Origin: an uncultured Oscillospiraceae bacterium | GTDB lineage: Bacteria > Bacillota > Clostridia > Oscillospirales > Oscillospiraceae | NCBI GenBank assembly: GCA_900757655.1 | Contig: CAAEOT010000024.1 | Location: forward strand, 1 to 34,046 | Reading direction: 5' to 3' | DNA length: 34,046 nucleotides | Part shown: positions 23,657 to 30,922 of the stretch, in pieces | How the letters are laid out: the number at the start of each line of letters is the position of its first letter | Position numbering within the stretch: position 1 is the stretch's first letter | The notes under the pieces: generated by a model | What the model saw: the letters and a program-made list of their open reading frames with translations, nothing else | Database searches by the model: none | Told to the model about the DNA's origin: nothing | Translations under genes and position numbers: made by a program

Positions 23657-24601
23657 TTGCACCGCACCCTCTCGCCGGCAGGCGCGTTCTGGCTCGCCGC
23701 GTTCACGTATTTTATCTGGGGCTTCACGTTCCTCGCCTCGCGCATCGCGCAGGACTACGGCACGCCGTTTGTGCTGCTGTTCTGGCGCTTCGCGCTGGCG
23801 TTTGCGCTGCTGAATCTGCTGCGCCTGACGGGGCGCTTCCCCGTGCGTCTGCGCGGCCGGAGGCTCTGGCCCGCGCTGCTGGCGGGTCTGTTCGAGCCCG
23901 TGCTCTACTTCCCCTGCGAGCAGTATGGGCTGAGGCTCACGAGCACGTCGTTTTCCGGCGTCATGGTCGCGCTCATCCCGCTGTGCTCGCTCATCTATGG
24001 GGCGGTCTTCCTGCACGAAAAGGCCACGTGGCGGCAGGTCGTGTTCTCGGTTTTGTCCGTCGCTGGGGTGATCGTGCTGGCCGTCTATGCCACCGGCATC
24101 GGCGCGGGGAGCTTTTTGGGCTTTCTCATCCTGCTCGGCACGGTCTTTGCCGGTGCGGGCTATATAGTAGCCTGCCGCGCGTGTTCGGGCAGCTTCACCG
24201 CCTTTGAGCGCACGTACATCACGTGCGGCATGGGCGCGGCCGCGTTCTTTGTGCTGTCCGTACTCGAGCACCGGCGCGATCTGAGCGCTGTCGTGCTGCC
24301 GATGACGCACGCGCCGTTTGCGCTCGCCATCGTGTTTTTGAGCGTGGTGGCCTCGGTGCTGTCCTACCTCGCGCTCAACCGGGCGCTGGAGGTGCTGCCC
24401 GTCGCGCGCACCGCGGCGCTCATCAACTTCTCGACCGTTGTGTCCGTGCTCGCCGGGGTGCTCCTCCTGCGCGAGCCGTTCGGCTGGGTCAGCGCCGCTG
24501 CCTCGGCAGCCATCCTCGTCGGCATCTGGGGCGTGCAGCGCTTCGCTGCGCCGGCAGTGCTGGATACCGCCGAGAGCACCGAACCGCTGTCCCCGTCGTG
24601 A
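23657..24601 (+). CDS. EamA/DMT-family permease
   Basis: A 314-residue inner-membrane protein with about ten hydrophobic helices in two homologous halves, the pattern of drug/metabolite (EamA) transporters. Family features include FTYFIWGFTFLASRIA in helix 1 and FWRFALAFALLNLL in helix 2. VASVLSYLALNRALEVLPVA and a LLREPFGW block lie in the second half. The substrate cannot be predicted. The start is a TTG at 23657, six bases after the previous stop; the ribosome-binding site is weak (aaagaagg). It probably forms an operon with the ComEC-like gene. Confidence 0.9.
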   Translation: MHRTLSPAGAFWLAAFTYFIWGFTFLASRIAQDYGTPFVLLFWRFALAFALLNLLRLTGRFPVRLRGRRLWPALLAGLFEPVLYFPCEQYGLRLTSTSFSGVMVALIPLCSLIYGAVFLHEKATWRQVVFSVLSVAGVIVLAVYATGIGAGSFLGFLILLGTVFAGAGYIVACRACSGSFTAFERTYITCGMGAAAFFVLSVLEHRRDLSAVVLPMTHAPFALAIVFLSVVASVLSYLALNRALEVLPVARTAALINFSTVVSVLAGVLLLREPFGWVSAAASAAILVGIWGVQRFAAPAVLDTAESTEPLSPS

Positions 24602-24662
24602 ATGGCCCGGACGGAGCAAGCGCCGCACGCGCTGCATCATGTGACCGTCCCGCACCCCCTGG

Positions 24663-24798
24663 CTCTCTTGTGGAAAGGGAGCTGTCAGCCGTCAGGCTGA
24701 CTGAGGGATTGATGCGTTTCGTCTTGTGCCGCGGCCGGTATTTGCACCCCCTCCGTCACGGTGCAAAGCACCGTGCCACCTCCCCTTATGCAGGGGAG
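24663..24798. repeat. Palindromic MITE-like element related to family 1
   Basis: Left end: ctctc...gggag hairpin (24663-24681), then gtcagcc-gtca-ggctgac (24684-24701) and actgaggga. Right end: ccctccgt, then cacggtgc-aaa-gcaccgtg (24757-24775), cacc, and ctcccc...ggggag (24780-24798). Both ends share the order of family 1: outer palindrome, inner hairpin, then a gagg-type motif pointing inward. The sequence has diverged, however. It lies in the 835-bp gap after the EamA gene. Confidence 0.75.
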
Positions 24799-24799
24799 A

Positions 24800-24821
24800 C
24801 ATTGCCGTTCGGCAATGTTTT
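24800..24821 (+). terminator. Hairpin with T run at the edge of the MITE-like element
   Basis: cattgccg-tt-cggcaatg (24800-24817) followed by tttt. It could terminate transcription from the EamA gene about 200 bases upstream. Confidence 0.45.
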
Positions 24822-24852
24822 CACCATGCCGGAGCAGCTGGATCATGCACTG

Positions 24853-24872
24853 CCTTCCCCTCAAGGAGAAGG
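24853..24872. repeat. Solitary family 1 end palindrome
   Basis: The 20-bp stretch ccttcccctcaaggagaagg is a near-perfect palindrome almost identical to the outer ends of the 278-bp repeats, with no rest of the element attached. Between here and 25160 I see no supportable gene or structure. Confidence 0.7.
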
Positions 24873-25163
24873 CTTGAAAGTCCGTGTCCTCCGGCACCAC
24901 CGGGCAGCACATCCCCGCCCTTTGCCCCACTTCCAGTCTAGTATGCTTTTGCATAACTTGTCAAGAATTTTTTCTCTCAGCGAGAAAGCCAGCCAGCGCG
25001 CCCTGCGCTGCACGCATCTCCCGCACCGCACAGCCGCCATCACGCACCCAGCCGCAAACGCGCACCAGGCCACACCGTGTCCGCCGATCACCGGCACGAA
25101 CCCCAACGCACCCGGCCGCAAGCCTGCGCCAGACCGCAACGGCCCCACCCGCCGCAAAACAGG

Positions 25164-25214
25164 TTTTCCACAATCTCTCCACAGACTTTTCCACAATTTT
25201 GCCGGTTTTCCACA
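25164..25214 (+). promoter_or_regulatory. Cluster of DnaA-box-like 9-mers
   Basis: TTTTCCACA occurs at 25164-25172, 25187-25195 and 25206-25214, with a related CTCTCCACA at 25175-25183. All four are in the same orientation. Start-to-start spacings are 11, 12 and 19 bases. Each TTTTCCACA differs by one base from the DnaA-box consensus TTATCCACA. Function is inferred only from the motif. Confidence 0.45.
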
Positions 25215-25297
25215 GCGGCTTTCTTTCCCCTTGGCTTTCTTTGAGAGAGACAGGGTAAGATATGCTTATGCAGTGCGTTCCTACTGCGCAGTAAGAC

Positions 25298-25332
25298 CTG
25301 GTCTGGTCTGGTCTGGTTGGGTACGGTACGGT
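25298..25332. repeat. Short pentamer tandem repeat
   Basis: Seven consecutive pentamers ending in ggt: four ctggt, one tgggt and two acggt. It is flanked by perfect palindromes tactgcgcagta (25282-25293) and gtcacgcgtgac (25354-25365). It lies in the leader region of hflX. Confidence 0.7.
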
Positions 25333-25436
25333 GCCCCGTTACTTTGCTGCTACGTCACGCGTGACAAGATATACCCGCAGTTTCAGGCACAACCAGCAGA
25401 AAACCAATAAATATTCATTTCAAAAGGATGACCCCT

Positions 25437-26717
25437 ATGCAATCTACCGAACAGAAAATCGAACGTGCCGCACTGGCCGGTCTCGCCGCGGCGTGTATGG
25501 AGGAACGCGAGCGCTCGACGGACATTTCCCTTGCCGAGCTTGCCGCGCTCGTGGAGACGGCCGGCGGCCAGCCCGTCGTGACGCTGCTGCAGAACAAGCC
25601 CACACCCGACCCGCGCACCTTTCTCGGCGAGGGCAAGGTGGCGGAGCTCAAAGAGCTCATTCTCGCCAACGACTGCGACCTCGCGGTGTTTGACAACGAG
25701 CTCTCCCCGTCGCAGATGCGCGTGCTGGAGGAGGAGCTCGGCGTGCGCGTGCTCGACCGCTCGGGCCTGATCCTCGACATCTTTGCCCAGCGCGCCCAGA
25801 CGCGCGAGGGCCAGCTGCAGGTGGAGCTGGCGCAGTACCAGTACCTGCTGCCGCGCCTGACCGGTATGTGGACGCACCTTGTACGCCAGACGGCCTCGGG
25901 CGGCTCGTCGCCGATCGGCACACGCGGCCCCGGCGAAACCCAGCTCGAGACCGACCGCCGCCACATTCGCCGCAAGATCCAGAAGCTGCAGGCCGAGCTC
26001 GAGGACGTGCGCAAGATCCGCCGCACGCAGCGCCGCCGCCGCGAGAAAAACGCCCTGCCGGTCGTGGCCCTCGTCGGCTACACGAACGCCGGAAAATCCA
26101 CGCTGCTCAACTGCCTGACAGGGTCGGACATTCCGGCCAACGACCGCCTGTTCGACACGCTCGACACGACCACCCGCCGCTGGCGCATCGACGCCGCGCA
26201 GGAGGTGCTGCTCTCGGACACGGTCGGCTTCATCCGCAAGCTGCCGACACACCTGGTCGAGGCGTTCAAGGCCACGCTCGAGGAGCTGACATATGCCGAC
26301 GTGCTGCTGCACGTGATCGACCTCTCGAACCCCGAGTGGGAGGCGCAGGCGGAGGTCGTTGACCGGCTCATCGACCAGCTCGGCGCGGCGCACACGCCGT
26401 GCATCCGTGTATTTAATAAGTGTGACGCCTATCTCGGCATCCTGCCGCACGGGGAGAACATCGTGTGCATCTCGGCCCGCAGCGGCGAGGGCGCGGCGGA
26501 GCTGACCGAGCGCGTGCGCGCCATCCTCGGCCGGGCCGACCATCACGTGACGCTGCTGCTGCCGTATGCGCAGGGCGCGCTGCTCGAGACGCTGCACCGC
26601 GACTGCGCCGTGCTGCGCACGGACTACCGCGACGACGGCATCGCGCTCGAGGTCATCATCCACCCGGAGCAGTGGCCGCGGCTCGAGCCGTTCGTCATCG
26701 CGGACGAGGAGGGCTGA
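25437..26717 (+). CDS. hflX: Ribosome-associated GTPase HflX
   Basis: HflX is a translational GTPase-family protein that splits stalled or hibernating ribosomes. The 426-residue product has the N-terminal HflX domain, with TLLQNKPTPDPRTFLGEGK and FDNELSPSQMRVLEEEL. The connecting block GSSPIGTRGPGETQLETDRR follows. The G domain has Walker A GYTNAGKSTLLN (G1), DTVGF (G3) and NKCD (G4). The ATG at 25437 follows an aaaagga site; an ATG three codons earlier sits on top of that site. It is followed after 2 bases by the YigZ-family gene, so the two are co-transcribed. No strong promoter was recognised in the repeat-rich leader. Confidence 0.95.
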   Translation: MQSTEQKIERAALAGLAAACMEERERSTDISLAELAALVETAGGQPVVTLLQNKPTPDPRTFLGEGKVAELKELILANDCDLAVFDNELSPSQMRVLEEELGVRVLDRSGLILDIFAQRAQTREGQLQVELAQYQYLLPRLTGMWTHLVRQTASGGSSPIGTRGPGETQLETDRRHIRRKIQKLQAELEDVRKIRRTQRRRREKNALPVVALVGYTNAGKSTLLNCLTGSDIPANDRLFDTLDTTTRRWRIDAAQEVLLSDTVGFIRKLPTHLVEAFKATLEELTYADVLLHVIDLSNPEWEAQAEVVDRLIDQLGAAHTPCIRVFNKCDAYLGILPHGENIVCISARSGEGAAELTERVRAILGRADHHVTLLLPYAQGALLETLHRDCAVLRTDYRDDGIALEVIIHPEQWPRLEPFVIADEEG

Positions 26718-26719
26718 AT

Positions 26720-27358
26720 ATGGACAGCTACCGCATCCCAACAACAACCGGCGCGTCGGAATACGTGGACAAGCGCTCACGCTTTCTGGGCCTTGTGCAG
26801 CCGGTCGGCTCCGAAGACGAGGCGCGCGCGGTCATCGCCGCGTGCAAAAAGCAGTATCACGACGCGCGGCACAACTGCTGGTGCTACCTGCTGCGCGACG
26901 GCACCGAGCGCTACTCCGACGACGGCGAGCCGCAGGGCACGGCCGGCATCCCGATGCTGGAGGTGTTCCGCCGCGCGGGCGTGACGAATGCCGTCTGCGT
27001 CGTCACGCGCTATTTCGGCGGCGTGCTGCTCGGCACGGGCGGCCTGCTGCGGGCGTACACCGCCGCCGCGGCCGATGCGCTTTCCGACGCCGGCATCTCG
27101 GAGGTGCGCCGCTGGCTCGCCTGCGAGGTCAGCACGCCCTACGCGCTCTACGAGCCGGTGCGCGCGGCCGTCGCCGCGCTCGGCGGCGTCGTGCAGGAGA
27201 CGCAGTATGCCGCCGCCGTGACGCTCTGCGCTCTGCTGCCGGAGGAGGCCGGCAAGGCCTTTGCCGCGCAGGTCCGCGATCTGACCGCCGGCCGCTGCGC
27301 CGTGCGCCCCGTCGGCGAGACGGAGCGCGCCGTCCCCCTCGCCGGCGCCGGACTGTGA
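26720..27358 (+). CDS. YigZ/IMPACT-family protein
   Basis: A 212-residue protein of the YigZ (UPF0029/IMPACT) family. The N-terminal domain has SEYVDKRSRFLGLVQPV, AACKKQYHDARHNCWCYLL and ERYSDDGEPQGTAGIPML. The ending VTRYFGGVLLGTGGLLRAYT is the most conserved block. A C-terminal DUF1949-type domain (about 135-200) follows. Homologues are linked to translation regulation in eukaryotes; the bacterial function is unclear. The ATG at 26720 lies 2 bases after the hflX stop. Pairing with hflX supports a ribosome-related role, by inference only. Confidence 0.92.
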   Translation: MDSYRIPTTTGASEYVDKRSRFLGLVQPVGSEDEARAVIAACKKQYHDARHNCWCYLLRDGTERYSDDGEPQGTAGIPMLEVFRRAGVTNAVCVVTRYFGGVLLGTGGLLRAYTAAAADALSDAGISEVRRWLACEVSTPYALYEPVRAAVAALGGVVQETQYAAAVTLCALLPEEAGKAFAAQVRDLTAGRCAVRPVGETERAVPLAGAGL

Positions 27359-27414
27359 GCGGCGGGTGCGGCAGTACATATGCGCGCCGCACGGTGAAGA
27401 ACATAAGGTATCGC

Positions 27415-27441
27415 AAAGCCCTCCCAGCTGGGAGGGCTTTT
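27415..27441 (+). terminator. Intrinsic terminator after hflX-yigZ operon
   Basis: Perfect palindrome aaagccctcccagctgggag and its completion (27415-27440), stem of at least 11 bp, with T residues at the 3' end. Confidence 0.9.
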
Positions 27442-27463
27442 GTGCCGTTGCGCACTCTCTCAG

Positions 27464-27798
27464 CCTTCCCCTTGCAGCGCAAATGATAGATGGTTTCAAG
27501 ATATTTGCGCCGCGGGGGAGTCCGAGGGGGCAAGGCCCGCCTCGGATAAAATTTTTGCATCGCCCTCTGGCGATGCCTTCCCCTTGCGGCGCGAATGATA
27601 GATGGTTTCAAGATATGTGCGCCGCGGGGGAGCCCGAGGGGGCAAGGCCCGCCTCGGATAAAATTTTTGCATTGCCCTCTGGCGATGCCTTCCCCTTGCG
27701 GCGCGAATGATAGATGGTTTCAAGATATTTGCGCCGCGGGGGAGCCCGATGGGCAAGGCCCGCCTCGGATAAAATTTTTGCATCGCCCTCTGGCGATG
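27464..27798. repeat. Three tandem copies of a 112-bp dispersed repeat (family 2)
   Basis: Units start at 27464, 27576 and 27688 and are 112, 112 and 111 bp long. Each starts ccttccccttg, contains atgatagatggtttcaagat and a GC-rich core gcgccgcgggggag, and continues to ggcccgcctcggataaaat. Each ends in the hairpin gcatcgcc-ctct-ggcgatg. Differences are a few substitutions and one deleted base in unit 3. The reverse complement of the unit appears at 9001-9060 and 33967-34046. There are no spacers, so it is not a CRISPR. From 27799 to 27940 I see only AT-rich sequence without a gene. Confidence 0.92.
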
Positions 27799-27952
27799 TA
27801 TCCCTGCATCCGAGTCAGACCTTGCCTTACGGTGCGTGCCCCCCATTCCTTTTCTTAAAAACGCATAAACATTCCGATTGATGAATATCTATCCGCCGTC
27901 AAAATCTGCGCAAACCGCCCTAAAGCATGCCTGCCAAACTCCCGTCAAAAAA

Positions 27953-27970
27953 TTGGCACAACGTTTGCAA
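27953..27970 (+). promoter_or_regulatory. Sigma-54-type promoter motif upstream of dgt
   Basis: TTGGCACAACGTTTGCA has GG (27955-27956) and GC (27967-27968) separated by exactly 10 bases. It matches the sigma-54 -24/-12 consensus TGGCAC-N5-TTGCA. It is 135 bases before the dgt start in an AT-rich gap. No enhancer-binding site or sigma-54 gene is visible in the window, so a chance match is possible. Confidence 0.4.
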
Positions 27971-28102
27971 AATTTTTTCGCTGCATTTTTTCAAAAAAAG
28001 AGGGAAATACACAGCAATGTCGTATAAGAGTATTGCAGCCGGAAATGGCGCAAGCCGCTCCGGCCGCAAACATGGATTTTATGTGGAAACGGAGGGATCC
28101 CT

Positions 28103-29110
28103 GTGCCCTGTCCGAGAGAAAAACGCGAGGCCGCCGAGGCGCTGTTCATTGGCCCGCACGGCCTGCTGAGCACGCAGTCCACCGGCCGCCTGGCGCCCGA
28201 GCCGCCGTGCGAGATGCGCACATGCTTCCAGCGCGACGTGGACCGTATTACGCACTCGAAATCGTTCCGCCGCCTGAAGCACAAGACGCAGGTGTTCCTG
28301 CGCCCGGAGGGCGACCATTACCGCACGCGCCTGACACACACGCTCGAGGTCGCGCGCCTCGCGCGCACGATCGCCCGCGCGCTCGAGCTCAATGAGGACC
28401 TCACCGAGGCCATCAGCCTCGGGCACGACCTCGGCCACACGCCGTTCGGCCACGCGGGGGAGCGCGCGCTCAACGCGATCTACACCGGCGTCGGCTTCCG
28501 GCACTATGAGCAGAGCCTGCGCGTCGTCGACCGCATCGAGCGCGACGGCCGCGGCCTGAACCTCTGCAACGAGACGCGCATCGGCATCCTCAACCACACG
28601 ACCGGGCAGCCGCGCGGCACGCTCGAGGCCGACGTCGTGCGCCTGGCCGACCGCGTGGCCTACATCAACCACGACCTCGACGACGCCATGCGCGGCGGCA
28701 TCGTGCGGCCGGAGGACGTGCCCGCCATCGTGCGCGCGCGCGTGGGCGAGCGCAACAGCGTGCGCATCAACTCCATCCTCACGGACATCATCGCCCACAG
28801 CGGCGACGGGGAGCTGCGCATGTCGCCCGATATGCGCGAGGCCGTGGACGTGTTCACGGACTTCATGTACGAGAGCGTGTACTATAACCCCATCGCCAAG
28901 GGCGAGGAGCGCAAGGTGCAGAATATCCTCGGGAGCATCTGGGAATATTATGTCAACCATATTGCCGAGCTCCCTGCGGTCTACCAGTCCATCGCGGACG
29001 ACGAGGGGCCGCAGCGCGCGGTGTGCGACTATGTCTCCGGCATGACTGACAGCTACGCGCTGGAGGTGTACAGCGAACTCTTCATCCCCGCTGCGTGGAC
29101 GATCAAATAA
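28103..29110 (+). CDS. dgt: dGTPase-like HD-domain triphosphohydrolase
   Basis: A cytoplasmic HD-superfamily enzyme of the dGTPase-like family, which removes triphosphate from deoxynucleotides. The 335-residue product has RDVDRITHSKSFRRLKHKTQ at the start. Metal-binding residues lie in RTRLTHTLEVARLAR and in the HD pair of SLGHDLGHTPFGHAGE. A further aspartate lies in VVRLADRVAYINHDLDDA. The start is a GTG at 28103 behind a ggaggg site with a 6-base gap. Dgt-like, dnaG and rpoD genes adjoin in many clostridia, and the gap to dnaG here is 42 bases, so one operon is likely. Confidence 0.93.
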   Translation: MPCPREKREAAEALFIGPHGLLSTQSTGRLAPEPPCEMRTCFQRDVDRITHSKSFRRLKHKTQVFLRPEGDHYRTRLTHTLEVARLARTIARALELNEDLTEAISLGHDLGHTPFGHAGERALNAIYTGVGFRHYEQSLRVVDRIERDGRGLNLCNETRIGILNHTTGQPRGTLEADVVRLADRVAYINHDLDDAMRGGIVRPEDVPAIVRARVGERNSVRINSILTDIIAHSGDGELRMSPDMREAVDVFTDFMYESVYYNPIAKGEERKVQNILGSIWEYYVNHIAELPAVYQSIADDEGPQRAVCDYVSGMTDSYALEVYSELFIPAAWTIK

Positions 29111-29152
29111 GGAAGTACATCCAACGGAAACCACAGAAAGAAGGTGACGCAC

Positions 29153-30922
29153 GTGGCCTTTCCGGAATCCTTTTTACAGGAGCTCGCCGAGCGCAACGAC
29201 ATCGTCGACGTCGTGAGCAGCTACGTGCGCCTGACGAAAAAAAGCGGGTCGAACCTCTTCGGGCTCTGCCCGTTTCACAGCGAAAAGACGCCGTCGTTTT
29301 CCGTCTCGCCGGACAAGCAGATCTACCACTGCTTCGGCTGCGGCAAGGGCGGCAGCGTCATCAGCTTCATCATGGAGATCGAGAATCTCTCGTTCCCGGA
29401 GGCGGTGGCCTTTCTGGCCAACCGCGCGGGCATGCAGCTGCCCGAGCAGTCGGACGACCCCGGCGCGAAAAAACGCCAGCGCCTGCTCGCGCTCAACCGG
29501 GACGCGGCGCGCTTTTTCCACGCGCAGCTCAAGACCCCGGCCGGCCAGCCGGCGCGGGACTATCTCGCCCGCCGGCAGCTCACGGCGCAGACCGTGACGC
29601 GCTTCGGCCTGGGCTTTGCGCCCGACACGTGGGACAGTCTCGTGCGCGCGATGAAGGCGCTCGGCTACTCCGAGCAGGAACTGTTTGACGGCGGGCTCGT
29701 GCGCCACGGGAAAACGAGCGGTGTATACGACACGTTCCGCAACCGGCTCATGTTCCCGGTCATCGACGTGCGCGGCAACGTCATCGGCTTCTCCGGGCGC
29801 ATCCTCGGCGACGGGGAGCCCAAGTACATGAACAGCCCGGAAACCATCGTTTTCAGCAAGAGCCACAATTTGTTCGCGCTCAATTTGGCTAAAAAGTCGA
29901 AATGCGGGTATATCATACTGGCAGAGGGCAACATCGACGTGGCAAGTCTGCACCAGGCGGGATTTGACAGCGCGGTCGCCTCGCTCGGCACGTCGCTCAC
30001 GCCGGAGCAGGCGCGGCTCCTGTCGCGCTACACGAGCGAGATCGTCATCGCCTACGACAACGACGGCGCGGGGCAGAAGGCGTCGCAGCGCGCGATCGGC
30101 ATCCTCGAAAAGCTCGAGGTGCGCGTGCGTGTCCTGCAGATGCAGGGCGCAAAGGACCCCGACGAATATATCAAGACCTTCGGCGCGGACGCGTTCCGCA
30201 ACCTGCTCGCGCAGTCGGAAAACCACATCGACTACCGGCTCGGCGCCGTGCAGCGCAAGTACGACCTCAAGGTCGACGAGCAGCGCGTGGCCTTCGTCAA
30301 GGAGGCGGCGGGCGTGGTGGCCGAGCTGCCCGGCAGCGTCGAGCGCGAGGTGTACGCCATGCGCGTCGCGGAGACGGCGGGCATGCCCGCCGCGGTCGTG
30401 ACCGACGAGGTGCAGCGCCAGCGCAAGCGGCGGCTCAGCCGCGCGCGCAAAGAGCAGGAGCGCGACCTGCTGCGCCCCGCGACGGCGATGCAGCCGCCCG
30501 GGCGGAGCATCCGCTTCGACAACCCCCGCTCGGCGGCCGCCGAACAGGGCATCATTAAGTTATTGTATCTCGACCCCGGCCTGTTCTGGGGCCGGACGAA
30601 TGTGCCGGACGCGGCGCAGTTTTCCTCGCCGGAGCTGCGGCACATTTACACCGTCCTGCTCGCCCACGGCGGCACGGGCACGGTGCAGATCGCGGCGCTC
30701 TCGGGCGAGCTGAGCCCGGACGAGCTGGCCCTGCTGACCGGCATCATCCAGCAGCCGGCGGAACTTTCGAACGGCGCGCGCGCGCTCGACGATTACATAA
30801 GCATTCTTCAGACCCAGGCCACCGCCGGCGCAGCGTCGTCGGAGGCGGACCTGCTGGCTTTTGCAAAGCAACTCAAAGAACATAAAGGGTATGGTGGTAA
30901 AGATGGAACAGAAAGAACTTAA
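29153..30922 (+). CDS. dnaG: DNA primase
   Basis: DnaG makes RNA primers at the replication fork. The 589-residue product has the CHC2 zinc finger at the N-terminus (CPFHSEKTPSFSV, then YHCFGCGKGGSVISF). The catalytic Toprim core follows, with AEGNIDV and the metal-binding aspartates of IAYDNDGAGQKAS. The C-terminal part (about 430-589) is the helicase-binding region. The GTG at 29153 is preferred because an aaggtg site lies 6 bases upstream, giving the usual FPESFLQELAERNDIVDVV opening. A GTG at 29144 overlaps that site. The 3' end overlaps rpoD by 20 bases, suggesting coupled translation. Confidence 0.96.
   Translation: MAFPESFLQELAERNDIVDVVSSYVRLTKKSGSNLFGLCPFHSEKTPSFSVSPDKQIYHCFGCGKGGSVISFIMEIENLSFPEAVAFLANRAGMQLPEQSDDPGAKKRQRLLALNRDAARFFHAQLKTPAGQPARDYLARRQLTAQTVTRFGLGFAPDTWDSLVRAMKALGYSEQELFDGGLVRHGKTSGVYDTFRNRLMFPVIDVRGNVIGFSGRILGDGEPKYMNSPETIVFSKSHNLFALNLAKKSKCGYIILAEGNIDVASLHQAGFDSAVASLGTSLTPEQARLLSRYTSEIVIAYDNDGAGQKASQRAIGILEKLEVRVRVLQMQGAKDPDEYIKTFGADAFRNLLAQSENHIDYRLGAVQRKYDLKVDEQRVAFVKEAAGVVAELPGSVEREVYAMRVAETAGMPAAVVTDEVQRQRKRRLSRARKEQERDLLRPATAMQPPGRSIRFDNPRSAAAEQGIIKLLYLDPGLFWGRTNVPDAAQFSSPELRHIYTVLLAHGGTGTVQIAALSGELSPDELALLTGIIQQPAELSNGARALDDYISILQTQATAGAASSEADLLAFAKQLKEHKGYGGKDGTERT

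Noticed and set aside
24861..25196. Minus-strand small open frames in the gap before hflX
   Set aside because: Translations are Arg/Ala/Gly/Cys-rich without motifs, there is no good ribosome-binding site, and they span repeat sequence.
25164..25214. Replication origin (oriC)
   Set aside because: No dnaA, dnaN or AT-rich unwinding element adjoins the DnaA-box-like cluster, and neighbouring genes are not origin genes.
27464..27798. Possible CRISPR array
   Set aside because: The 112-bp units abut each other with no unique spacers and no cas genes are near.
28018..28170. Short reading frame MSYKSIAAGNGASRSGRK... ahead of dgt
   Set aside because: It runs out of frame into dgt, has a poorly spaced ribosome-binding site and no recognisable family; a leader peptide cannot be supported.
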